Positions 25,654-33,464 of a DNA stretch of 64,000 bases are shown in pieces. Every line of letters starts with the position of its first letter. Position 1 is the stretch's first letter. A program made the translations under genes and the position numbers. Location: contig NZ_CP108476.1 of the NCBI RefSeq assembly GCF_036226465.1, positions 3,534,001 to 3,598,000 on the forward strand, given 5' to 3'. This stretch comes from Kitasatospora sp. NBC_01250. Lineage in GTDB: Bacteria; Actinomycetota; Actinomycetes; Streptomycetales; Streptomycetaceae. Below the pieces are notes generated by a model that worked only from the letters and a program-made list of their open reading frames with translations, was not told where the DNA came from and did not search any database.

Positions 25654-26477
25654 GCACGACGCTGAACGCCCCGGCCGCCCCGGCCGGCATCCTGATCCCC
25701 GAGGCACGCCGGATCGGCCCGATCCGGCTGATGCGCCATACCGCGGCGCTCACCTGGCGCATCATCACCCAGGTCCGCCACAACCCGGAGCCGCTCTTCC
25801 TCCTCGGTGTGCAGCCAATCCTCTTCCTGCTGCTGTCCACGTACATCTACGGCGGGGAGATGGCCGGGTCCAGCCACGCCTACCTGCAGTACGAGGTGCC
25901 CGGGATGATGGGCTACAACGCGGTGTTCGCGACAATGGCAGGCGCGCCCGCCCTCTTCGGCGATGTCGGACGAGGCGTCTTCGACCGCTTCCGGTCCATG
26001 CCGATCGCCCGCACCGCACCGCTGCTCGCCCGCTACTGCGGTGACCTGATGCTCCAGATGTGGGCCCTGGTCCTGGTGCTCGGCGTGGGTTTCGCGCTCG
26101 GCTTCCGGATCATGACGCACTGGTGGAACCTGGGCTTCGCGGTGTTGCTCCTGGCCGCGTTCTCCTTCGGCCTGACCTGGCTGGCGATGGCCATCGGTCT
26201 GTCGGTGCGGTCCGTGGAGACGGTCCAGATGCTCTCCTTCCTCTGCACCATCCCGCTGTCGTTCATCAGTGGCGCGTTCGCCGAGCCCAAGACCATGCCG
26301 GGCTGGCTCCAGGTGTTCGTCAAGCTCAACCCGGTCACCTGGCTCGGCACCGCGGAGCGCGGGGTACTGCTGGGCGGAGCCGTGGCCCGGCCGGTCTGCT
26401 ACACGCTGCTCTCCTCGGCCGTCGTGGGCCTGCTGTTCGCACCGCTGGCGCTGCGGGGCCTGGCCCGGCGCCGCTGA
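25650..26477 (+). CDS. ABC-2 type permease, DrrB-like
   Basis: A 275-residue integral membrane protein with about six hydrophobic segments, starting with PLFLLGVQPILFLLLSTYIY and ending with a segment before GLARRR. The conserved ABC-2 region (SVETVQMLSFLCTIPLSF then SGAFAEP...MPGWLQ) matches antibiotic exporter permeases. Translation is coupled to the ATPase. GT5 follows in the same operon after 52 bp. Confidence 0.95.
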   Translation: MSTTLNAPAAPAGILIPEARRIGPIRLMRHTAALTWRIITQVRHNPEPLFLLGVQPILFLLLSTYIYGGEMAGSSHAYLQYEVPGMMGYNAVFATMAGAPALFGDVGRGVFDRFRSMPIARTAPLLARYCGDLMLQMWALVLVLGVGFALGFRIMTHWWNLGFAVLLLAAFSFGLTWLAMAIGLSVRSVETVQMLSFLCTIPLSFISGAFAEPKTMPGWLQVFVKLNPVTWLGTAERGVLLGGAVARPVCYTLLSSAVVGLLFAPLALRGLARRR

Positions 26478-26529
26478 CCGGGCGCCGGACCACCTCCACA
26501 GCGAACGCCACACTGATGAGGAGAGAAGC

Positions 26530-27759
26530 TTGCGGATCCTGTTCACGACCTCGAACTGGGCCGGCCACTACTTCTGCATGGTTCCGCTCGGATGGGCCCT
26601 CCAAGCGGCCGGCCACGAGGTCCGGGTGGTGTGCAGTCAGGATCAGGCCGGCACGATCGGCCGGGCTGGGCTGGTGCCCGTCCCGGTCCTCGAGAGCCTG
26701 GACATGATGTACATGTCGCGGCTCAACCTGTACGCCCGGGTCGCCGAGGGCCAGGTCCGGCTCCCGGGTCTGCCACTGCATCCGGGCACTGGACAACGGG
26801 TCACCCACCTCGACGAGTTCGACGTGGCCACCGCCCAGAAGGCGTTCTCCCAGGAGTACGGGAAATCCGTGCTGGCCGGCTACGAGCAGACTGCGCGGTT
26901 CGCCCGCTCCTGGCGGCCGCACCTGGTCTGCCACGACGTGCTCGCCGAGACCGGCGCCCTGGTGGCGCGGGACGCGGGCGTGCCGAGCGTCTACGTCGCC
27001 CCTGGCCTGTTCGGCACCGTCGACGAGGAGTTGGGGCTGGACCTGGGGTTGCTGGACCTGGTGAACAACCTGTCCCGACCGGGCGTGGAGCCCTGGGGCC
27101 GGGAGCAGATCAGCCACGTGATCGACCCGTCGCCCGGCTCGGTGATCCCACCACTCGGGTCGGCCACCCGGCTGCCCATGCGCTACGTGCCCTACAACGG
27201 CCCCGGCCCGCTGCCCGAGTGGGCCCACAGCCCCCGGGACCGGCCCCGGGTGTGCGTGGTGTGGGGCCGGTCGGCGACCGGGATCTACGGGCCCGACGTC
27301 CCCTCACTGCGCGAGGCGGTGTCGGCCGCCCTTCGCGGCGGCGCCGAGGTGGTGCTCACCGCGAGCGCGGAGCAGGTGCGCGCGCTCGGCGGACTGCCTG
27401 ACGAGGTCAGGGTGCTCCAGGACTTCCCGCTCGACCTTCTGCTCTCCTCCAGCGACGCACTGATCCACCACGGCAGCGACAACTGCCTGATGAACGGCGC
27501 GATCGCGGGAGTGCCGCAACTGGCCCTGGCCCTGGCCAGTGACCAGATCACGTTCAGCCGCCGGCTCGCGCGCACCGGATCCGTGATCGCGCTCGAAGGC
27601 CTGTCGGCCACTGCGGCGCAGGTCATGAGTGCCGTGGACGCCCTGCTGGAAGACCCTGGTCACGCGGGCGCGGCACTGGCGCTGCGAGCCGAGATGCGCG
27701 ACGCCCCGCCGCCCAGCGCGCTGGTCCCCACCTTGGAGGCCCTGGTGCGCCTGGGCTGA
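26530..27759 (+). CDS. Glycosyltransferase GT5 with degenerate donor motif
   Basis: A 409-residue member of the HYFCM paralogue group (TTSNWAGHYFCMVPLGW). The N-terminal His is present, but the donor motif near residue 312 reads HHGSDNC instead of HHGGxGT, the same class of change as GT1 and GT3. A TTG start at 26530 is indicated by GAGGAGAG six bases upstream and by alignment to paralogues. Last gene of the hydroxylase/exporter operon; a strong hairpin follows. Confidence 0.9.
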   Translation: MRILFTTSNWAGHYFCMVPLGWALQAAGHEVRVVCSQDQAGTIGRAGLVPVPVLESLDMMYMSRLNLYARVAEGQVRLPGLPLHPGTGQRVTHLDEFDVATAQKAFSQEYGKSVLAGYEQTARFARSWRPHLVCHDVLAETGALVARDAGVPSVYVAPGLFGTVDEELGLDLGLLDLVNNLSRPGVEPWGREQISHVIDPSPGSVIPPLGSATRLPMRYVPYNGPGPLPEWAHSPRDRPRVCVVWGRSATGIYGPDVPSLREAVSAALRGGAEVVLTASAEQVRALGGLPDEVRVLQDFPLDLLLSSSDALIHHGSDNCLMNGAIAGVPQLALALASDQITFSRRLARTGSVIALEGLSATAAQVMSAVDALLEDPGHAGAALALRAEMRDAPPPSALVPTLEALVRLG

Positions 27760-27768
27760 TGCCGCAAA

Positions 27769-27816
27769 CGCCGGTGTCCCCGATCCCACCTACCGGTGGG
27801 ATCGGGGACACCGGCG
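27769..27816. terminator. Bidirectional terminator hairpin
   Basis: A perfect 22-bp inverted repeat (27769-27790 with 27795-27816) around a TACC loop lies between convergent GT5 and the pyruvyltransferase-family gene. Confidence 0.93.
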
Positions 27817-27825
27817 CGTCGCCGG

Positions 27826-28956
27826 TCAGCCGGCGGTGTCCGGGGCGTAGACGCGGTCCGCGACCGCGCGCTTGGCAGCCCGCAGCCGCGTCAGATCCTC
27901 GGGGCGGTAGCCGCCCGCCGTGGGGCGCTCGGGCACGTCCAGGCCCTCCAGCAACCGCCATTTGGACCCGATGTCGGTGAGCGAGCGGTGCTTGATCCCG
28001 TAGTAGTCGGGCTTGATGCTCAGCGCCACGCCGGCCGCTCCGGCCGCCGCGGCGACCAGGTGCGGATGGAAGCGGGTGGTCAGCCAAGCCTGGCCGGGAC
28101 GGGCCGGCAGGCCGTCGCGCAGGACATCCGCCATGGAGTACACCCGAGCGTCGGGCAGCGCCTGCCGGGCGGCCGCCAGGACGTCCACGTCCTGGTCCGG
28201 GGCGCACTCCAGCAGACCGACCCGGTCCGCGCCCCACTCCCGCAGCGTCCTGACGACGAACCCGACCAGGTCCTGCGGGCCGGTCTCGGCGAGCAGCGAC
28301 TGCAGGCTCACCATCACCTCGGGCACCTCGTCCCTGCTGTCGAACAAGTGCGGCCCCATGCCCAGGAAGACGTCATCGCAACTGCGGGACGCCGCACAGC
28401 CGACGAGTTCGGCGGAGGCCTCGTCCCGCACATCGACAACCTCGAAACCCTCCGCCAGGGAGCGGATCAGGCCACTCTTCCCCTCGGCGGGCGGCCACAG
28501 GCCCTGCCCGGTCATCGCGGCACGGCCGCCGGAGCGCCGGGTCGCGGCCGTGATCCCCGCCAGCAGGCCGGCGAACGGCGCCCAGATGGCATTGATGAAG
28601 CCGCCGCCGAGCAGGTGCACCACCCGCGCGTGCCGCAGCGCCCCCAGCCCGTCGGCGGCGGCCGGCCGGCCCGCCGCATCGACCGTGGCGGCCACGGCCC
28701 GCGCCGTTGCGGCCGGGTCCGGCGACCAGTGGTCCACGCACAGCTGCCACAGCACGTTCTGGAACCGTACCCGCGGGTGCAGCCCGCGTAGCCGATCCGC
28801 AGCTGCCTGGGGACCGAGACAGTCCACCACCACGTCCGCGTCCGGGGCGACCTGCGCCAGATGCCTCAGCCAGGTCGCCGCTATCAGCTCGTCGCCGTAG
28901 TTGGGAATTCCCGCCGGACAGACCAGGTAATACTCACACCGCTCTCCATCCACCAT
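27826..28956 (-). CDS. Polysaccharide pyruvyltransferase-family protein
   Basis: A 376-residue protein with the PF04230-type N-terminus GIPNYGDELIAATWL, a central LLGGGFINAIW and a C-terminal TTRFHPHLVAAAAG. Members (CsaB, WcaK, AmsJ) add pyruvate ketals to sugars of surface polymers using phosphoenolpyruvate; some have other roles. In a nine-glycosyltransferase cluster a pyruvyl-ketal on the sugar chain is an attractive inference, but unproven. It is monocistronic, with divergent SARP heptamers upstream shared with GT6. The ATG at 28956 lacks a clear ribosome site, so the start is approximate. Confidence 0.85.
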   Translation of the reverse strand: MVDGERCEYYLVCPAGIPNYGDELIAATWLRHLAQVAPDADVVVDCLGPQAAADRLRGLHPRVRFQNVLWQLCVDHWSPDPAATARAVAATVDAAGRPAAADGLGALRHARVVHLLGGGFINAIWAPFAGLLAGITAATRRSGGRAAMTGQGLWPPAEGKSGLIRSLAEGFEVVDVRDEASAELVGCAASRSCDDVFLGMGPHLFDSRDEVPEVMVSLQSLLAETGPQDLVGFVVRTLREWGADRVGLLECAPDQDVDVLAAARQALPDARVYSMADVLRDGLPARPGQAWLTTRFHPHLVAAAAGAAGVALSIKPDYYGIKHRSLTDIGSKWRLLEGLDVPERPTAGGYRPEDLTRLRAAKRAVADRVYAPDTAG

Positions 28957-28978
28957 GCCCCCATCCCCCCACAGGGCC

Positions 28979-28996
28979 TTCGAGTCCCTTTCGAGG
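28979..28996 (+). promoter_or_regulatory. SARP heptamer pair
   Basis: TTCGAGT (28979) and TTCGAGG (28990) are a near-perfect direct repeat at 11-bp spacing between the divergent pyruvyltransferase-family gene and GT6/GT7. Confidence 0.7.
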
Positions 28997-29007
28997 GCAT
29001 GCCGCTC

Positions 29008-29025
29008 CTTGAACGCGCGTCGAAC
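29008..29025 (+). promoter_or_regulatory. Secondary heptamer pair
   Basis: CTTGAAC (29008) and GTCGAAC (29019) repeat at 11-bp spacing just downstream of the stronger TTCGAG pair, in the promoter region of GT6. Confidence 0.4.
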
Positions 29026-29093
29026 GTCGGCCCCGACACTACTCGCGGAGCGGCGCGAGGAGGATCGCCCGTCCACACCGACGAGGAGGCCCA

Positions 29094-30284
29094 ATGCGGG
29101 TGCTGTTCATGGCCACACCTGTGCCCAGTCATTTCACTCCGATGGTCCCACTCGCCTGGGCACTGCGTTCGGCGGGACACGAGGTCATGGTCCTGGGGCA
29201 GCCGGACATCGTCGACGCGGCGCTCGCCGCCGGGCTGCCGGCCACGCAGACCGGCGACCGCTTCGACGCCGTCGAGGCGATCACCTCCCGGCTGCCCGCC
29301 GGGCAGCGCCCCAACCAGGCTGGGCGCGCGCAGACTTCGGACGCGGCGCCGTTCACCCTCGTCATGCCATGGATCATGCACGCCCGCTATCTGATGATGG
29401 ACTACCTGGACCTCGCCACGCGGTGGCGTCCCGATCTCGTGGTCAGCGACCCGATGGAGTTCAGCGCCCTGCTCATCGGCGGCGTGCTGGGCGTTCCCGT
29501 GGTCCACCACCGGTGGGACATCGACCCGTTGGGCGCGCAGCCGCTCGCCATGGCGCGCCAGCTGCTCGGCGCCCGGTTCGCCCGGCACGGCCTGAGCGGC
29601 GAACTTCCCGGCCCCGAGCTGGTGCTGGATTCCTGTCCGCCCTCGCTGCGGAGTCAGGAGCCGGCCGGACAGCAGCCGCCCGCGCGGTCCGTACGCTACG
29701 TCCCGTACAACGGAGCCGGCACGCTCCCGCAGTGGCTGACCCGGCCGACCGGCCCGGGCCGCGTGGCGGTGAGCCTGGGTGGGCTGACCGCAGCGCTCAA
29801 CGGTGTTCCGCTGTTCCGCTCGGTCGTCGACGCCCTGGAGGGCCTGGCCGGGGTCGAGCCGGTGGTGACGCTGCCGGGCGCACACCACGAGGCGCTGGGC
29901 CCGGTGGGCCCGGACACCCACGTGGTCGAACCGATCCCGCTCAACCTGCTCCTGGACTCCTGCGCCGCCATCGTGCACCACGGCGGTACCGGGACCTCGC
30001 TGACCGCGTGTGCCTTCGGCCTGCCCCAACTGGTGCTGCCGCAGATCGGCAACGAGTCGCTGTGGGCCGCCCGGCTGCGCGACTACGGCCTGGCGCGCGA
30101 ACTCACCGATCCGGCCGCCCAGGACGACCCGGCGGCCGTCCGCGAGGCGGTGCGCGACCTACTGGAGGACCCCTCCTACGCGGCGGCCGGGCGCAAGCTC
30201 GCCGACGAGATGGCCGCGCTGCCTGATCCGGCCGAACTGGTCGGCGGGCTGGAGCAGCTGGCGGCGCGGCGGGAGGGCCGATGA
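29094..30284 (+). CDS. Antibiotic glycosyltransferase GT6
   Basis: A 396-residue GT-B enzyme with the N-terminal His in PSHFTPMVPLAW and an intact HHGGTGTS near residue 294. AGGAGG precedes the ATG. Its stop overlaps the GT7 start by 4 bp (ATGA), so the two are translated together and may act in sequence on one sugar chain. Confidence 0.93.
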   Translation: MRVLFMATPVPSHFTPMVPLAWALRSAGHEVMVLGQPDIVDAALAAGLPATQTGDRFDAVEAITSRLPAGQRPNQAGRAQTSDAAPFTLVMPWIMHARYLMMDYLDLATRWRPDLVVSDPMEFSALLIGGVLGVPVVHHRWDIDPLGAQPLAMARQLLGARFARHGLSGELPGPELVLDSCPPSLRSQEPAGQQPPARSVRYVPYNGAGTLPQWLTRPTGPGRVAVSLGGLTAALNGVPLFRSVVDALEGLAGVEPVVTLPGAHHEALGPVGPDTHVVEPIPLNLLLDSCAAIVHHGGTGTSLTACAFGLPQLVLPQIGNESLWAARLRDYGLARELTDPAAQDDPAAVREAVRDLLEDPSYAAAGRKLADEMAALPDPAELVGGLEQLAARREGR

Positions 30285-31582
30285 GACTCCTGGTCACCGC
30301 GCTCGCCCCGAGCCACCTGCTCTGCATGGTCCCGCTGGCGTGGGCGGCCCGGGCGGCCGGGCACGAGGTCCTGGTCGCCGGGCGCGCCGAGGTGGCGCGG
30401 GCCGCCGTCGAGGCCGGACTGCCCGCCGCCGAGATCACCGAGCTGTCGGTGGCGCCCCCGACGGCAGGGCCGGCCCTCACCGTGCCGGCCCTGCCCAGGA
30501 TGGCGGAGATGCTGGCCGGGGAACAGTTGCGCGGCTTCGCCGGGCAGCGCTGGACCTCTGGCGGACACCCCTGGCAGGTCCGGGTCGCCCGGGTCATCGA
30601 CGGCTATATCACCCTCGCCCAGCGATGGCGGGCCGAGGTGATCCTCTGTGACCCGATCGAGTTTGCCGGCCTGGTCACCGGCGGCCTGCTCGGCATTCCG
30701 GTCGTCGTGCAGCGCTGGGGCGGCCCGGACTCGATGAGCGCCGAGGCGATCACCCGAGCCCGCGGGATCCTCGCCGAGCTGAGCGCCGGCCTCGGGCTGG
30801 TCGGTGAACTCCCGGCACCGGCAGCAACGTTGGACCCCTGCCCGCCGAGCCTGCGGTCGGACACCACCACGCCGGTACAGTCGATGCGCTTCGTGCCGTA
30901 CAATGGCTCGCAATCGGTGCCGGGCTGGGCGCACACCCGGTCGTCACGGCGCCGGATCTGCGTCACCTTCGGGCTGTTCGGCAGCCAGGCCGCGATGACC
31001 GGGGCGGACTTCGTGGCGGGCGGCAACCTGCCGCAGCTCCTCGACGCGATCACCGAGGCGCTGCGGCCGTGGTCGGAGCACGACGTGGTGATGACCGCAC
31101 CGGCGCAGGTCCACGACATGCTGAGCGCCGTACCACCGTGGGTCAGGCTGGTCGACCGGGTCCCGCTCGACGCCGTGCTCGCACAGAGCGATCTGGTCGT
31201 CCACCACGGCGGCACCGGCACCGCGATGACCGCGTGCGCCCGCGGGGTGCCCCAACTGCTGCTGCCGCCCGAGCATCCCGCCCTGCTCGACTGCGCGCGG
31301 GGTCTGGCCCGTCAGGGTGCCGGCCGGATCCTGGAGGGCGAGGCCCGCACCAATCCGCAGGCGCTGCGGGACGAAGCCCGCCGGCTCCTCGGCGAGCCCG
31401 CGCACCGGGACCGGGCGCGCGAGCTCGCCGAGGAGATCGCCGCTCAGCCGACGCCGGCGGAACTGGTGTCCGTGCTGGCCGGGTTCGCCGACCCGGCAGG
31501 CTCCAGAAATGGCGCCAGCGGACCGGGCAGTACCTCGCACAGGATCCGCGTCGCGTCCCCGGTGGCGACGTCGAAGAGCTGA
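30281..31582 (+). CDS. Antibiotic glycosyltransferase GT7
   Basis: A 433-residue GT-B enzyme, paralogous to GT6 (PSHLLCMVPLAW; HHGGTGTA near 306). The normal family C-terminus falls at about ...VLAGFAD; the frame then continues for roughly 30 residues of low-complexity tail rich in Ser, Gly and Arg. That tail is encoded opposite the end of the bPH2 gene, giving a 139-bp convergent overlap. The tail may reflect loss of an original stop codon. Confidence 0.9.
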   Translation: MRLLVTALAPSHLLCMVPLAWAARAAGHEVLVAGRAEVARAAVEAGLPAAEITELSVAPPTAGPALTVPALPRMAEMLAGEQLRGFAGQRWTSGGHPWQVRVARVIDGYITLAQRWRAEVILCDPIEFAGLVTGGLLGIPVVVQRWGGPDSMSAEAITRARGILAELSAGLGLVGELPAPAATLDPCPPSLRSDTTTPVQSMRFVPYNGSQSVPGWAHTRSSRRRICVTFGLFGSQAAMTGADFVAGGNLPQLLDAITEALRPWSEHDVVMTAPAQVHDMLSAVPPWVRLVDRVPLDAVLAQSDLVVHHGGTGTAMTACARGVPQLLLPPEHPALLDCARGLARQGAGRILEGEARTNPQALRDEARRLLGEPAHRDRARELAEEIAAQPTPAELVSVLAGFADPAGSRNGASGPGSTSHRIRVASPVATSKS

Positions 31583-32964
31583 CAACGGCCGCGCCCGGCA
31601 GCCGTTGTGGCCATCACGGTGATCAGGCCGGCTCGCCGCTGGAAGATGGACTGGCGCAGCCGGACCCCGACGATCCCCTCCTGTGACAACGCCCAGTGGC
31701 GCCGCACCAGCACCCCTGAGCGGCCCACCAGGTAACGGCCCACCACCTGGTGCCCCAGTCCGCGGTAGCCGTCGAGCGCCGCCAGCAGGCCGAGCGGGAA
31801 CATCGCGACAAACAGCGGCCACGGCCAGCTCGGCAGCAGGGAGTCGGCTGTGGCCGCCGCGAAGAGCGCGGCGGCCACCGTGCTGAGGGACAGCGCCCGG
31901 ACCAACCGCCGACGCCGTGCCCTGGGCGGGTGGGGCACCAGCGGGCTGCGCACCGGCGCCGGATCGCGCAGCACCTCGGCGGCGACCCGGCGGACCTGCT
32001 CGGCCGGCGCGGACGGCACCAGCAGCGCACCGCCCCGCCGGCCCCGCGTCCCGTTGGTGATGGCCAGGCAGCGCGCACCGCCCACCAGGCGGACCGGGAG
32101 GGTCTCGGCGATCTCCACGCCCCGGATCCGTTCCTCCTGGAGCGCGACCGTGCGGGTGGTGAGCAGGCCGTGCGAGGTCCGCAGGGTGCCGTCGGGCAGC
32201 CGCACCAGCCGGAAGTTGCCGAACATCACGGCGTAGAACAGGGTGGACGCCACCGTGGTGGCCGCCAGCGCGACCCCGGCCGCCAGCAACACACCACCCC
32301 AGGGGTGCGGGCCCCGCAGCTGGTCCGCGAGGGCGTGGGCCGGCGCGGTGTGCCAGAGGTCCAGGCGGGCCTCGTGCAGGATCACAAGACACAGCCCGAG
32401 CAACACCGGTCCCCCGATGTTCAGCGGCGCGTACCTCAGCCATCCCGAGTGTGCCCTGGCCAACTCGCGATCGTCGGTTCGCGGCGCGCCGGCCGGAAAA
32501 AGCTCCGCGCACAGCTGTTCGGCCTGCGCCAGGCTCAGCGCGTCGAGCTTCAGCCGGTCCTCACCCTTCAGGTCACGACTGCCGGTACCGATCTCGACCC
32601 GAGCCAGTCCCAGCAGTCGGTGCAGCGGATGCGCCGTCACATCGACGCTTCGGATACGGCTCAGCGGGACCCGGGTCACCTGGCGCTGCAACAGGCCGCG
32701 GCGCAACTGCACCTGGCCGTCGGCGATCCGGAATTCCGTGGTGTACCAGCGGGCGGGGCCCAGCAGAACCGCGCCGACCGAGGCGAGCAGGGACCAGCCC
32801 TCGCCGCTGCCGGTGCTGACGCCGATAACCAGCGTCGCGACCAGGAGCGGCAGCGCGCGGAGCAGTTCGTGCAGCGGATGGACGACCAGCATCCGGGGGT
32901 GCAGCCGGCGCCAGAGCTGCTCACTGTCGGACAGCTGGCTGCCGGACGACGCGGTGGCGGTCAT
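31444..32964 (-). CDS. Membrane protein with three bPH2 domains (YdbT-like)
   Basis: A 506-residue membrane protein. About five hydrophobic stretches alternate with three bacterial PH (bPH2) modules: near 70-155 (EFRIADGQVQLRRGLLQRQ), 245-325 (LPDGTLRTSHGLLTTRT) and 405-490 (RYLVGRSGVLVRRHWALS). This matches the YdbT layout, and the preceding gene resembles YdbS. In Bacillus subtilis the ydbST pair is in the SigW envelope-stress regulon and contributes to antimicrobial resistance; a resistance role here is inference. Its ATG overlaps the stop of the smaller bPH2 gene by 4 bp. The C-terminus overlaps GT7 on the other strand. Confidence 0.85.
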   Translation of the reverse strand: MTATASSGSQLSDSEQLWRRLHPRMLVVHPLHELLRALPLLVATLVIGVSTGSGEGWSLLASVGAVLLGPARWYTTEFRIADGQVQLRRGLLQRQVTRVPLSRIRSVDVTAHPLHRLLGLARVEIGTGSRDLKGEDRLKLDALSLAQAEQLCAELFPAGAPRTDDRELARAHSGWLRYAPLNIGGPVLLGLCLVILHEARLDLWHTAPAHALADQLRGPHPWGGVLLAAGVALAATTVASTLFYAVMFGNFRLVRLPDGTLRTSHGLLTTRTVALQEERIRGVEIAETLPVRLVGGARCLAITNGTRGRRGGALLVPSAPAEQVRRVAAEVLRDPAPVRSPLVPHPPRARRRRLVRALSLSTVAAALFAAATADSLLPSWPWPLFVAMFPLGLLAALDGYRGLGHQVVGRYLVGRSGVLVRRHWALSQEGIVGVRLRQSIFQRRAGLITVMATTAAGRGRCQLFDVATGDATRILCEVLPGPLAPFLEPAGSANPASTDTSSAGVG

Positions 32965-33464
32965 GTGGCGTCACCCTTCGTGGTTTTGACCTGCTCCGTG
33001 AGCTCCGCGACCAAGCGGGAGGCCACGTCGTCCGCAAGCCCCTGGATGACCAGCGGCCCCGCCGCCGAAGCCGTGGTGACGGTGACGTTGGTGAGTCCGA
33101 AGTGCTGCTCCAGCGGGCCGCGGCTGCTGTCGACCGTCTGGATCCGCGATACCGCAGCGATCCGACGGTCCTGCACCAGCCAGCCGGTCTGGACGTAGAG
33201 CGCCCCTGGCGCGGTCTCCCAACGATGCACCCGGTAGCGCCACCGGGGCATCACCGCGCAGTGCGACACGCCCAGCAGCACGGTGGCGGCGATACCCAGC
33301 CAGTGCCAACCGGCCCGGGAACCGTCGTCGAGCACGAGCCAGACGGCCTGCGCCACCAGAGCCAGCACCCAGCAACTCAGCGCGCGGACGGTCCAGTAGG
33401 CGACCGCCTGGCGGCTGACCTGGTGCTCGGGCCGGCGCAGCACCGGCGCGACCGGGGCGCTCAC
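32961..33464 (-). CDS. Small bPH2 membrane protein (YdbS-like)
   Basis: A 167-residue protein with two hydrophobic segments (about 28-45 and 52-70) followed by one bPH2 domain (YRVHRWETAPGALYVQTGW, then RIAAVSRIQTVDSSRGPLEQ). It starts at a GTG that overlaps the GT8 stop (GTGA) and ends overlapping the larger bPH2 gene. GT8, YdbS-like and YdbT-like therefore form a fully coupled three-gene unit. Confidence 0.85.
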   Translation of the reverse strand: MSAPVAPVLRRPEHQVSRQAVAYWTVRALSCWVLALVAQAVWLVLDDGSRAGWHWLGIAATVLLGVSHCAVMPRWRYRVHRWETAPGALYVQTGWLVQDRRIAAVSRIQTVDSSRGPLEQHFGLTNVTVTTASAAGPLVIQGLADDVASRLVAELTEQVKTTKGDAT

